A DNA stretch of 9,327 bases from Pseudomonas sp. (GCA_003523465.1 DQAA01000184.1:956-10282); one strand, 5' to 3'. Numbered from the stretch's first letter, positions 1 through 6,758 are shown. The notes: a model not told the origin generated them from the sequence alone. Translations and numbers: made by a program.

Positions 1-1734
1 GCCGCCTCGCGCATCGAAAAACTCTCCGACATCAAGCTGTCGGCCAACTGGATGTCCGCTGCCGGCCATCCGGGTGAAGATGCCCGCCTGTACGACACCG
101 TCAAGGCCGTGGGCATGGAACTCTGCCCAGAGCTGGGCCTGACCATTCCGGTGGGCAAGGACTCCATGTCCATGAAGACCCGCTGGAGCGACGAAGGCGC
201 CGAGAAGACCGTCACCTCGCCGCTGTCGCTGATCGTCACCGGCTTCGCCCCGGTCACCGACATCCGCAAGACCCTGACTCCAGAGCTGCGCATGGACAAG
301 GGCGAGACCGACCTGATCCTGATCGACCTGGGTCGCGGGCAGAACCGCATGGGCGCCTCGATCCTCGCCCAGACCCACGGCAAGCTGGGCGCCCAGGCAC
401 CGGACGTCGATGACGCCGAAGACCTGAAAGCCTTCTTCGCGGTGATCCAGGGCCTCAACGCCGACGGTCACCTGCTCGCCTACCACGACCGTTCCGACGG
501 CGGCCTGCTGGTCAGCGCCCTGGAAATGGCCTTCGCCGGCCATTGCGGTCTGAACCTGGCCCTCGACACCCTGGCCGACAGCCGTGAGGAAGTCGCTGCC
601 GTCCTGTTCAACGAAGAACTGGGTGCGGTGATCCAGGTTCGCCAGGACGCCACCCCTGACGTGCTGGCGCAATTCAGCGCCGCTGGCCTGGGCGACTGCG
701 TCGCGGTGATCGGCAAGCCGGTCAACAACGGCGAAGTGGCCATCAGCCTGAACGGCGAGATGCTCTTTGACGGCGACCGTCGCCTGCTGCAACGCGTCTG
801 GGCCGAGACCAGCTACCAGATCCAGCGCCTGCGCGACAACGCCCAGTGTGCCGACCAGGAATTCGACCTGCTGCTGGAAGAAGAAAACCCGGGCCTGAGC
901 GTCAAGCTGGGCTTCGACGTCAACCAGGACATCGCCGCGCCGTACATCAAGAAAGGCGTGCGTCCCCAGGTTGCCGTGCTGCGTGAGCAGGGCGTCAACG
1001 GCCAGGTGGAAATGGCTGCGGCCTTCGACCGCGCCGGCTTCAACGCCATCGACGTGCACATGAGCGACATCCTCGCCGGCCGCGTCGACCTGAACGAGTT
1101 CAAGGGCCTGGTAGCCTGCGGTGGTTTCTCCTACGGTGACGTCCTCGGCGCCGGTGAAGGCTGGGCCAAGTCGGCGCTGTTCAACGCCCGTGCCCGTGAT
1201 GCCTTCCAGGGCTTCTTCGAGCGTACCGACAGCTTCACCCTCGGCGTGTGCAACGGTTGCCAGATGATGTCCAACCTGCACGAGCTGATCCCGGGTACCG
1301 AATACTGGCCGCACTTCGTGCGCAACCGCTCCGAGCAGTTCGAGGCGCGGGTGGCCATGGTCCAGGTCCAGGAATCCAACTCGATCTTCCTGCAGGGCAT
1401 GGCCGGTTCGCGCATGCCGATCGCCATCGCCCACGGCGAAGGCCATGCCGAGTTCTCCAGCGAAGAAGCCCTGCTCGAAGCCGACCTGTCCGGTTGCGTG
1501 GCACTGCGCTTCGTCGACAACAACGGCAAGGTCACCGAGAGCTACCCGGCCAACCCGAACGGCTCGCCGCGCGGGATCACCGGCCTGACCAGCCGCGACG
1601 GTCGCGTCACCATCATGATGCCGCACCCTGAGCGGGTCTTCCGTGCCGTGCAGAACTCCTGGCGTCCTGACGACTGGAACGAAGATGCCGGCTGGATGCG
1701 CATGTTCCGCAACGCGCGGGTCTGGGTGAACTGA
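1..1734 (+). CDS. purL: Phosphoribosylformylglycinamidine synthase, C-terminal part (5' end outside window)
   Basis: The frame is open from the first base to TGA at 1732-1734, giving 577 residues of a protein usually about 1,300 long, so the start lies upstream of the window. PurL is the large single-chain FGAM synthase of the cytoplasmic purine pathway: FGAR + glutamine + ATP gives FGAM. Visible residues 1 to about 250 are the end of the second AIR-synthase-like half, with GKDSMSMK (52-59) and DRSDGGLL (163-170). A linker follows, then a class I glutamine amidotransferase domain from about residue 321 (PQVAVLRE). Its nucleophile is Cys417 in GVCNGCQMM, and the His542/Glu544 pair lies in PHPERVF. 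All expected amidotransferase residues are present and the end is intact, so the enzyme should be active. The small NIF3-like gene begins 2 nt after the stop. Confidence 0.98.
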   Translation, partial: AASRIEKLSDIKLSANWMSAAGHPGEDARLYDTVKAVGMELCPELGLTIPVGKDSMSMKTRWSDEGAEKTVTSPLSLIVTGFAPVTDIRKTLTPELRMDKGETDLILIDLGRGQNRMGASILAQTHGKLGAQAPDVDDAEDLKAFFAVIQGLNADGHLLAYHDRSDGGLLVSALEMAFAGHCGLNLALDTLADSREEVAAVLFNEELGAVIQVRQDATPDVLAQFSAAGLGDCVAVIGKPVNNGEVAISLNGEMLFDGDRRLLQRVWAETSYQIQRLRDNAQCADQEFDLLLEEENPGLSVKLGFDVNQDIAAPYIKKGVRPQVAVLREQGVNGQVEMAAAFDRAGFNAIDVHMSDILAGRVDLNEFKGLVACGGFSYGDVLGAGEGWAKSALFNARARDAFQGFFERTDSFTLGVCNGCQMMSNLHELIPGTEYWPHFVRNRSEQFEARVAMVQVQESNSIFLQGMAGSRMPIAIAHGEGHAEFSSEEALLEADLSGCVALRFVDNNGKVTESYPANPNGSPRGITGLTSRDGRVTIMMPHPERVFRAVQNSWRPDDWNEDAGWMRMFRNARVWVN

Positions 1735-1736
1735 GT

Positions 1737-2048
1737 TTGTACAAACTCGCGTTCTTCGTCCCGCCAAGCCACGTCGACACGGTCAAGCAGGCCGTGTTCG
1801 CCGCAGGCGGCGGGCGGATCGGCGACTATGACTGCTGTGCCTGGCAGGTGCTGGGCCAGGGTCAGTTCCGCCCGCTGGACGGCGCAACGCCGTTCATCGG
1901 GCAGAACGGCGTTGTCGAGTCGGTGGAAGAATGGCGGGTGGAGCTGGTGGTGGCGGACGAACTGATTCATCAGGTCGTTGCAGCGCTGAAGCAGAGCCAT
2001 CCCTATGAAACCCCGGCTTACGAGGCCTGGAAGCTCGCTGATATCTAA
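1737..2048 (+). CDS. Stand-alone NIF3/YqfO-type domain protein (function unknown)
   Basis: This 103-residue protein resembles the CutA/PII-like domain that is inserted in long NIF3 (YqfO) proteins but here stands alone. Seen in the sequence: GRIGDY (26-31), GQGQFRP (40-46), PFIG (52-55) and the C-terminal HPYETPAY (88-95), which is the family hallmark. There is no signal peptide or membrane segment, so it is probably cytoplasmic. The best start is TTG at 1737, because it gives the MYKLAFFVP beginning I expect for the Pseudomonas family. No ATG or GTG is available nearby in frame, and the ribosome-binding site is weak (GGGTGA about 8 nt upstream, inside the end of purL). The 2-nt gap suggests co-transcription and translational coupling with purL. 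Its biochemical role is not established; a metal- or nucleotide-related role would be a guess. Confidence 0.85.
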   Translation: MYKLAFFVPPSHVDTVKQAVFAAGGGRIGDYDCCAWQVLGQGQFRPLDGATPFIGQNGVVESVEEWRVELVVADELIHQVVAALKQSHPYETPAYEAWKLADI

Positions 2049-2060
2049 AGGCTGTACTTG

Positions 2061-2102
2061 AACCCTGTGAGGGCTGGCTTGCCAGTTCCCACAGGGTTTT
2101 TT
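2061..2102 (+). terminator. Rho-independent terminator built on a REP-like palindrome
   Basis: AACCCTGTG (2061-2069) pairs with CACAGGGTT (2090-2098). The inner CTGGC (2074-2078) and GCCAG (2081-2085) also pair. The whole 38-nt element folds into an almost continuous hairpin with one mismatch and two G-U pairs, and runs into six T's (2097-2102). It lies 12 nt after the NIF3-like gene and 26 nt past the stop of the convergent transpeptidase gene. The T tract suits only the + direction. The core GGCTGGCTTGCCAG resembles the widespread P. fluorescens-type repeat, so it looks like a REP relative acting as terminator. Confidence 0.82.
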
Positions 2103-2127
2103 GTTGTCTGTCGGGTGTATTCCAGCG

Positions 2128-2688
2128 TCAGGGCCGAATCTCGATCATCGTGCCGTCCTGCACCAGCCCCCACACTTCACGCATATCGACGTTGCGCATG
2201 GCGATGCAGCCTTCGGTCCAGTCCAGGGTATGGAAGACCTGCTCCGGGTATTCCTCGCTGTCCGGCGTGCCGTGGATCATGATCATGCCGCCGGGCGGTA
2301 CCCCGTCACGCCGCGCCCTGGCGGAGTCGCTGACATTCGGGTAGGAGACGTGGATCGCCAGGTTGTAGCGGTCCGAGATCTTGCGCCAGTCCAGCCAGTA
2401 GAAGCCTTCCGGGGTGCGCTTGTCGCCTTCGCGTTCCTTGGCGCCGAGGGGCTTCTTGCCGAGGGAAATGCGATAGGTCTTCAGCGGCTCGCCGTTGCTG
2501 ATCAGTTCCAGGCGGCGCTGCGACTTGATCACCAGCACCTTGTCGATGCGCCCCGACGGGCGGACCTCGGCGGGGGAGGCCAGGGGCGCGGCCTCCTTGG
2601 CGATCGGCTTTCTGATGATGGTCTCGGTGTAGGCCGCCTGGGACAGCGACGCAACACTCAGGCAGAACAGGGCAAGCAACCAGCGCAT
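2128..2688 (-). CDS. Exported L,D-transpeptidase-like protein (YkuD domain)
   Basis: This 186-residue protein probably acts on peptidoglycan in the periplasm. YkuD enzymes form 3-3 crosslinks or attach proteins to the wall through a cysteine thioester; which reaction applies here is unknown. It opens with a signal peptide (MRWLLALFCLSVASLSQA, cleavage near 18-19). The YkuD domain runs from about residue 48 (DKVLVIKSQRRLELI) through GDKRTPEGFY (88-97) to the catalytic region, with His139 in MIHG and Cys161 in TEGCIAM. The usual SHGCxR signature is altered to TEGCIAMR. The ATG at 2688 has GGGGA nine bases upstream. An alternative ATG at 2718 adds MKPLSRGYRS and overlaps the upstream NUDIX stop as ATGA, which would couple translation; both starts leave a plausible signal peptide. 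It is the second gene of a two-gene unit. Family call is firm; reaction is not. Confidence 0.87.
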   Translation of the reverse strand: MRWLLALFCLSVASLSQAAYTETIIRKPIAKEAAPLASPAEVRPSGRIDKVLVIKSQRRLELISNGEPLKTYRISLGKKPLGAKEREGDKRTPEGFYWLDWRKISDRYNLAIHVSYPNVSDSARARRDGVPPGGMIMIHGTPDSEEYPEQVFHTLDWTEGCIAMRNVDMREVWGLVQDGTMIEIRP

Positions 2689-2714
2689 TGAACGGTATCC
2701 CCGGGAAAGCGGTT

Positions 2715-3275
2715 TCATGAATCCAGTGTGGGTGGCGGGGCGAAAGAGGGCGGCAGGCTGTCGTTGCGCACAGGGTAGTGCTGCTTTTCGCGGTCCCGAT
2801 AGTAGCATTCTAGTGTGACGCGCACGGTGCGGAAAGCCAGCTCGTCCCATGGGATCTCGTGTTGCTCGAACAGCCGCACTTCCAGGCTCTCGACGCCGAT
2901 ATCGAAATCCAGGTCGGCCAGTTCGCCGCGGAAGAACACGTGGACCTGGTTGATGTGCGGCAGATCGTAGAGGTGGTACAGGGTCAGTTCGCCCAGGCGG
3001 GCGCAGGCTTCTTCCACGGTTTCCCGACGCGCGGCCTGTTCCATGGTCTCGCCGTTCTCCATGAAACCGGCGGGCAGGGTCCAGTAGCCCTTGCGCGGCT
3101 CGATCGCGCGGCGGCACAACAGCACCTGGCTACCATGGTTGGGCAGCACGCCAGCGACGATATTGGGATTCTGGTAATGGATGGTCTGACAGTGGTCGCA
3201 CACGTAGCGCAGGCGTGAATCGCCGTCGGGGATGCGCTGGGTGACCGCTTTGCCGCACGCGCTGCAGTATTTCAT
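2715..3275 (-). CDS. NUDIX hydrolase with N-terminal zinc ribbon
   Basis: This is a 186-residue cytoplasmic hydrolase, probably cleaving a nucleoside-diphosphate-linked substrate; the sequence does not show which. An N-terminal zinc ribbon (the Nudix_N_2 type) has Cys4, Cys7, Cys26 and Cys29 (CSAC...CDHC). The NUDIX fold follows from about residue 38. The NUDIX box spans residues 70-92: Gly70, Glu76, Arg84-Glu85 and Glu88-Glu89 are in the canonical spacing, so metal binding should be intact. The usual Gly of the final EExG is Cys91 and the hydrophobic position after RE is Thr86. ATG at 3275 is preceded by AGGA with 8-nt spacing and places the zinc ribbon at the very N-terminus, which fixes the start. 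The tail is proline-rich (PPSFAPPPTL). It lies upstream of the transpeptidase gene, either overlapping by 4 nt or with a 26-nt gap, so the two are probably co-transcribed. Confidence 0.92.
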   Translation of the reverse strand: MKYCSACGKAVTQRIPDGDSRLRYVCDHCQTIHYQNPNIVAGVLPNHGSQVLLCRRAIEPRKGYWTLPAGFMENGETMEQAARRETVEEACARLGELTLYHLYDLPHINQVHVFFRGELADLDFDIGVESLEVRLFEQHEIPWDELAFRTVRVTLECYYRDREKQHYPVRNDSLPPSFAPPPTLDS

Positions 3276-3349
3276 GCTTATCTTCCTGTGAGTTGCGGCT
3301 ATCTTCGCGCTCCGCTCCCGCGCCCGGCAAGCGCGATCGTCAGCGGGGG

Positions 3350-3378
3350 TTGGGCGCAACGCGGCTTTGGTGCATGAT
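3350..3378 (+). promoter_or_regulatory. Candidate sigma-70 promoter for the nudL-gammaCA unit
   Basis: TTGGGC (3350-3355) and CATGAT (3373-3378) are separated by exactly 17 nt, 28 nt before the ATG at 3407. Each hexamer matches the consensus only moderately (3/6 and 4/6). The site lies in the 131-nt gap between divergent genes. I could not find an equally good promoter for the - strand NUDIX gene; a TTGCCG near 3329-3334 on that strand has no good partner. Confidence 0.35.
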
Positions 3379-3406
3379 GCAGGACGCTTCTGGAACGAGA
3401 GAAACC

Positions 3407-4006
3407 ATGCTGGACGAGCTACTTCGCCGTGTGAGCAGTCACACCCCGGGCACTTTGGAAACCGATCGACGTTTTCCCGAGGCCGCGGTGTTATTGCCCA
3501 TCACCCGCAGCGAAGAGCCGGAGCTGGTCCTCACCCTGCGCGCCAAGGGCCTGTCCACCCACGGTGGCGAAGTGGCGTTTCCCGGCGGGCGACGTGATCC
3601 GGAAGACCCTGACCTGGTGTTCACCGCGCTGCGCGAGGCCGAAGAGGAAATCGGCCTGCCGCCAGGGCTGGTGGAGGTCATCGGCCCGTTGAGTCCGCTG
3701 GTATCCCTGCACGGCCTGAAGGTCACGCCCTATGTCGGCCTGATCCCCGACTACGTCGAATACCGGCCGAACGATGCCGAGATCGCCGCCGTGTTCACCG
3801 TGCCGCTGGAGTTCTTCCGCCAGGACCCGCGCGACCACACCCACCGCATCGACTACCAGGGCCGCAGTTGGTACGTGCCCAGCTACCGCTTCGGCGAATA
3901 CAAGATCTGGGGGCTGTCGGCGATCATGATCGTCGAGCTGGTCAACCTGCTCTATGACGCGCGAATCAGCCTGCACCAGCCGCCCGGGCGCTTCACTCCA
4001 ATCTGA
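3407..4006 (+). CDS. CoA pyrophosphatase-type NUDIX hydrolase (NudL family)
   Basis: This 199-residue protein belongs to the NudL/UPF0035 branch of NUDIX enzymes, which cleave coenzyme A and its derivatives to 4'-phosphopantetheine-type products and 3',5'-ADP in the cytoplasm. The family signature is clear: LTLRAKGLSTHGGEVAFPGG (42-61), followed by the NUDIX helix residues ALREAEEEIGL (74-84). As in E. coli NudL, spacing inside the NUDIX box differs from the classical one. After the box, SPLVSLHGLKVTPYVG (96-111) is also typical. Length is normal. The ATG at 3407 is chosen because homologues begin MLDELL and because the frame upstream (to 3293) encodes unlikely Arg-rich sequence. The ribosome-binding site is weak (GAGA-like). 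It is divergent from the zinc-ribbon NUDIX gene and is followed after 42 nt by the carbonic anhydrase gene, probably in one transcript. Activity on CoA is inferred from family. Confidence 0.93.
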   Translation: MLDELLRRVSSHTPGTLETDRRFPEAAVLLPITRSEEPELVLTLRAKGLSTHGGEVAFPGGRRDPEDPDLVFTALREAEEEIGLPPGLVEVIGPLSPLVSLHGLKVTPYVGLIPDYVEYRPNDAEIAAVFTVPLEFFRQDPRDHTHRIDYQGRSWYVPSYRFGEYKIWGLSAIMIVELVNLLYDARISLHQPPGRFTPI

Positions 4007-4048
4007 CGAGCGGGACCACCCGCCGCGCACCTACCGTGAGGATCCACC

Positions 4049-4573
4049 ATGAAATACCGTCTGGGCGACCTGCGGGTCGAAACCCACCCGCAAAGCTGGG
4101 TGGCGCCCAATGCCACGCTGATCGGCAGGGTCCGCCTGCAAGCGGGGGCCAGTGTCTGGTTCAACGCAGTGCTGCGTGGCGATAACGAGCTGATCGATAT
4201 CGGCGAGAATAGCAACGTCCAGGACGGCACGGTGATGCACACCGACATGGGCTCGCCGCTGACCATCGGCAAGGGCGTGACCATCGGCCACAACGCCATG
4301 CTTCATGGCTGCTCGGTGGACGATTTCAGCCTGATCGGCATCAACGCGGTGATCCTCAACGGCGCAAAGATCGGCAAGCACTGCATCATCGGCGCCAATG
4401 CACTGATTCCGGAAGGCAAGGAAATCCCCGACGGCTCGCTGGTCATGGGGTCGCCGGGCAAGGTGGTCCGCGAACTGACCGACGGACAGAAAAGGATGCT
4501 CGAAGCCAGCGCCGCTCATTACGTCCATAATGCCCAGCGTTATGCTCGCGACCTGACGCCGCAGGAGGACTGA
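4049..4573 (+). CDS. Gamma-class carbonic anhydrase-like hexapeptide-repeat protein
   Basis: This 174-residue left-handed beta-helix protein is of the gamma carbonic anhydrase family (CO2 + H2O to HCO3- + H+), which forms trimers with metal at subunit interfaces. The three metal-ligand histidines are present: His64 (GTVMHT), His81 and His86 ([10 protein letters not shown]). Arg43 and Asp45 (LRGDNE) and Gln58-Asp59 (NVQDG) match conserved structural/active-site residues. Hexapeptide repeats run from about residue 18 to 140 and end in the typical [10 protein letters not shown] (134-143), followed by a C-terminal helix. It lacks the acidic loop of archaeal Cam, as most bacterial relatives do, and some such homologues show little carbonic anhydrase activity, so enzyme activity is likely but not certain. 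ATG at 4049 has GAGGA six bases upstream. Its stop overlaps the next gene's ATG by one base (TGATG). Confidence 0.93.
   Translation: MKYRLGDLRVETHPQSWVAPNATLIGRVRLQAGASVWFNAVLRGDNELIDIGENSNVQDGTVMHTDMGSPLTIGKGVTIGHNAMLHGCSVDDFSLIGINAVILNGAKIGKHCIIGANALIPEGKEIPDGSLVMGSPGKVVRELTDGQKRMLEASAAHYVHNAQRYARDLTPQED
4563..4569 (+). promoter_or_regulatory. Strong ribosome-binding site for the DUF1289 gene
   Basis: AGGAGGA, a near-perfect Shine-Dalgarno sequence, lies within the last codons of the carbonic anhydrase gene, 3 nt before the ATG at 4573. The spacing is tighter than ideal. It fixes the start of the small gene and suggests efficient, coupled translation. Confidence 0.75.
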
Positions 4574-4788
4574 TGAGCAACACTGTCGAAAAACCCGTGG
4601 CCTCGCCCTGCGTCAGCATCTGCGCGCTGGATGACCACGATATCTGCACCGGCTGCCAGCGCACCGCCACGGAAATTACCCGCTGGGGCCGCATGGACAA
4701 CGCCGAGCGCCGTCAGGTGCTGGTCCTGTGTCACGAGCGGGCCCTGGCGGCGGGCCTGATCTTCGGTCAGCGGGCCAACGCCAGCTGA
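4573..4788 (+). CDS. DUF1289 four-cysteine mini-protein
   Basis: This is a 71-residue soluble protein of unknown function. The conserved DUF1289 core is complete: SPCVSICALDD (11-21) and ICTGCQRTATEITRW (24-38), then an M..AERRQVL helix (41-50). Four cysteines, Cys13, Cys17, Cys25 and Cys28, form a CxxxC...CxxC pattern that could hold zinc or an iron-sulfur centre; this is an inference. Cys53 is extra. The start is fixed by the AGGAGGA just upstream and by the one-base overlap with the carbonic anhydrase stop, so the two proteins are probably made together. There is no signal peptide or membrane segment. Despite its size it should not be dismissed as spurious, because the motif is a recognised family. 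Confidence 0.9.
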   Translation: MSNTVEKPVASPCVSICALDDHDICTGCQRTATEITRWGRMDNAERRQVLVLCHERALAAGLIFGQRANAS

Positions 4789-4854
4789 TGTCCAGGGCTT
4801 GGCCGCGCGGGGTGTCTCAAGTACCCTGTGCGGCTTGTCCACCGGTCACCTCTC

Positions 4855-5322
4855 ATGTTCTTTCTCATCGCCTACATAAGCAGCGTGGTGCTGATCAACT
4901 ACGCCTTCTCCAGTGCACCGCACCTGGATGTCATCTGGTCTGCCTGGGGCGGGCTGGTGTTCGTCCTGCGCGACATGGTGCAGACCCGCTACGGCCACGG
5001 CGCGCTGGTCGCCATGCTGGCGGCGCTGGTGTTGTCCTACGTCACCTCGGAACCGGCCATCGCCCTGGCCAGCGCTACCGCCTTCGCCGTCTCCGAACTG
5101 ATCGACTGGCTGGTGTTCAGCATCACCAAGCGCCCGCTGCATGATCGCCTGTGGCTCAGTTCGGCGCTGAGCATCCCCATCGACACCTTCATCTTCTTCG
5201 GCATGATCGGCGCACTGACGCCGGCGGTGGTGGGTACGGCGCTGGCCTCGAAGTTCGCCGGGGTCACGGCCGTGTGGCTTGCCATGGCCTGGCGGGTTCG
5301 CAAGAACGCTGTCGCCAACTAA
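4855..5322 (+). CDS. Small VUT/DUF165-family membrane protein
   Basis: This 155-residue inner-membrane protein has about five or six hydrophobic segments (roughly 1-19, 27-38, 49-63, 67-88, 103-120 and 122-146). Conserved polar spots match the VUT (YhhQ-like) family, some members of which import queuosine precursors: RDMVQTRYG (39-47), SELIDW (80-85) and LSIPIDTFIFF (105-115). It is clearly shorter than YhhQ (about 220 residues), so it is a compact relative and its substrate cannot be assigned. I chose ATG at 4855 because it begins directly with the first membrane helix. A GTG at 4828 would add nine residues, and neither start has a good ribosome-binding site. It follows the DUF1289 gene after 66 nt with no terminator in between, and is followed by a REP pair. 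No preQ1-like riboswitch is visible upstream. Confidence 0.82.
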   Translation: MFFLIAYISSVVLINYAFSSAPHLDVIWSAWGGLVFVLRDMVQTRYGHGALVAMLAALVLSYVTSEPAIALASATAFAVSELIDWLVFSITKRPLHDRLWLSSALSIPIDTFIFFGMIGALTPAVVGTALASKFAGVTAVWLAMAWRVRKNAVAN

Positions 5323-5338
5323 GGCTTGACGCGATCCC

Positions 5339-5412
5339 CTGTGGGAGCGGGTTCACCCGCGATTACGATAGTGAATTCACCGGAGCTATCGCGGGTAAAC
5401 CCGCTCCCACAG
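5339..5412. repeat. Head-to-head pair of Pseudomonas REP elements
   Basis: Two 25-nt arms, 5339-5363 (core GTGGGAGCGGGTTCACCCGC) and 5388-5412 (core GCGGGTAAACCCGCTCCCAC), are inverted copies differing at one base. Each arm is itself a small palindrome (GCGGGTTYACCCGC). They flank a 24-nt spacer with the palindrome TGAATTCA (5371-5378). This is the REP type common in P. putida-group genomes. The pair lies between the VUT gene and purT, 17 nt after the VUT stop. It may act as a 3' mRNA structure or weak terminator, but has no T tract. Confidence 0.9.
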
Positions 5413-5465
5413 TAGACCGTGTCGTGCTCTTGATCTCCTCACAGCCCAAAGCAGCGGGCGTCATG

Positions 5466-5471
5466 TAAAAT
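5466..5471 (+). promoter_or_regulatory. Candidate -10 element for purT
   Basis: TAAAAT (5466-5471), a 5/6 match to the sigma-70 -10 box, lies about 65 nt before the purT start, after the REP pair. No good -35 box sits at 16-18 nt; TTGATC at 5430-5435 is too far away (30 nt). An independent purT promoter is likely because the upstream unit ends in the REP pair. Confidence 0.35.
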
Positions 5472-5536
5472 ACGCCCCTTTCGCTGGCCCGCACCGTGCT
5501 GGGGCGGTCCTGGATTTCTCCCCCTGAGGACCTGTG

Positions 5537-6718
5537 ATGACTCGTATCGGAACTCCATTGTCGCCCACCGCGACCCGTGTACTGCTCTGCGGCTGTGGCG
5601 AGCTGGGCAAGGAAGTGGTGATCGAGCTGCAACGCCTGGGCGTTGAAGTGATTGCCGTGGACCGTTACGCCAACGCCCCGGCAATGCAGGTGGCGCACCG
5701 CAGCCACGTGATCAACATGCTCGACGGCGCCGCCCTGCGCGCAGTGATCGAGGCCGAGAAACCGCACTACATCGTGCCGGAAATCGAAGCCATCGCCACC
5801 GCGACCCTGGTCGAGCTGGAAGCCGAAGGCTTCACCGTGGTGCCAACCGCCCGCGCCGCGCAACTGACCATGAACCGCGAAGGCATCCGTCGCCTGGCCG
5901 CCGAAGAGCTGGACCTGCCGACCTCGCCGTACCACTTCGCCGACACTTTCGAAGACTACAAGGCCGCCGCCCTGGACCTGGGCTTCCCGTGCGTGGTCAA
6001 GCCGGTGATGAGCTCGTCGGGCAAGGGCCAGAGTCTGCTGAAAAGCGCCGATGACCTGCAGAAGGCCTGGGACTACGCCCAGGAAGGCGGCCGCGCCGGC
6101 AAGGGCCGGGTGATCATCGAGGGCTTCATCGACTTCGACTACGAAATCACCCTGCTGACCGTTCGTCATATCGGCGGCACCACGTTCTGCGCGCCGGTCG
6201 GCCACCGTCAGGAGAAGGGCGACTACCAGGAATCCTGGCAGCCACAAGCCATGAGCCCGGTGGCCCTGGCCGAGTCCGAGCGTGTGGCCAAGGCGGTCAC
6301 CGAGGCCCTGGGCGGCCGTGGCCTGTTCGGCGTGGAACTGTTCGTCAAGGGCGACCTGGTCTGGTTCAGCGAAGTGTCGCCGCGTCCGCATGACACCGGT
6401 CTGGTCACCCTGATCTCCCAGGACCTGCCGCAGTTTGCCCTGCATGCGCGGGCGATCCTCGGCTTGCCGATCCCGGTGATCCGTCAGTTCGGCCCTTCCG
6501 CCTCGGCGGTGATCCTGGTGGAAGGCAAGTCGGAACAGACCGCGTTCGACAACCTCGGCGCAGCCCTGGCCGAGCCGGATACCGCGCTGCGTCTGTTCGG
6601 CAAGCCGGAAGTCAACGGTCAGCGCCGCATGGGCGTTTGCCTGGCTCGTGACGAGTCGATCGAGGCCGCCCGTGCCAAGGCGACCCGCGCTTCCCAGGCA
6701 GTGAAAGTCGAGCTGTAA
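5537..6718 (+). CDS. purT: Formate-dependent phosphoribosylglycinamide formyltransferase (GAR transformylase 2)
   Basis: PurT is a cytoplasmic ATP-grasp enzyme that makes FGAR from GAR, formate and ATP, a folate-free alternative to PurN. The 393-residue length is the family norm. Residue numbers agree with E. coli PurT almost exactly: GAR-binding Glu22-Leu23 (GCGELGKE) and Glu82; ATP-site Arg114, Lys155, the SSGKGQ loop (160-165), Glu195 and Glu203; metal ligands Glu267 and Glu279 ([11 protein letters not shown]); Asp286; and phosphate-binding Arg363-Arg364. All are present, so the enzyme should be active. ATG at 5537 is chosen over the adjacent in-frame GTG at 5534 because GAGGA (5526-5530) is then six bases away. 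It is monocistronic, bounded by the REP pair and a strong terminator. Its product is the substrate of PurL, encoded earlier in the window. Confidence 0.98.
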   Translation: MTRIGTPLSPTATRVLLCGCGELGKEVVIELQRLGVEVIAVDRYANAPAMQVAHRSHVINMLDGAALRAVIEAEKPHYIVPEIEAIATATLVELEAEGFTVVPTARAAQLTMNREGIRRLAAEELDLPTSPYHFADTFEDYKAAALDLGFPCVVKPVMSSSGKGQSLLKSADDLQKAWDYAQEGGRAGKGRVIIEGFIDFDYEITLLTVRHIGGTTFCAPVGHRQEKGDYQESWQPQAMSPVALAESERVAKAVTEALGGRGLFGVELFVKGDLVWFSEVSPRPHDTGLVTLISQDLPQFALHARAILGLPIPVIRQFGPSASAVILVEGKSEQTAFDNLGAALAEPDTALRLFGKPEVNGQRRMGVCLARDESIEAARAKATRASQAVKVEL

Positions 6719-6728
6719 GGCTCAAGAC

Positions 6729-6756
6729 AACGGGGCCGCAAAGCGGCCCCGTTTTT
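6729..6756 (+). terminator. Rho-independent terminator of purT, shared with the convergent transporter gene
   Basis: CGGGGCCGC (6731-6739), an AAA loop and GCGGCCCCG (6743-6751) form a perfect 9-bp GC-rich stem, extended by two A-T pairs, followed by TTTTT (6752-6756). It begins 11 nt after the purT stop. On the - strand it starts immediately after the transporter stop; the following TTGTCTTG is a poorer U tract, so it may also stop that transcript. Confidence 0.95.
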
Positions 6757-6758
6757 CG

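Noticed and set aside
2101..2691. A 196-codon + strand frame opposite the transpeptidase gene
   Set aside because: The opposite strand carries a signal peptide and YkuD motifs; this frame has neither a motif nor a plausible ribosome-binding site.
3293..3406. An N-terminal extension of the NudL-type gene from the ATG at 3293
   Set aside because: The extra 38 residues are Arg-rich and unlike the family. They would cover the candidate promoter, and the ATG at 3407 gives the expected N-terminus.
4828..4854. GTG at 4828 as the start of the VUT-family gene
   Set aside because: It would place nine hydrophilic residues before the first membrane helix and has no ribosome-binding site. It is not impossible, only less likely than ATG at 4855.
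4789..4854. A preQ1-type riboswitch before the VUT-family gene
   Set aside because: The 66-nt gap shows no recognisable preQ1 aptamer pattern or expression-platform hairpin.
5363..6445. A 360-codon open frame on the - strand opposite purT
   Set aside because: Its composition is rich in His, Gln and Gly with no motif, and it is fully covered by the well-supported purT gene and the REP pair.
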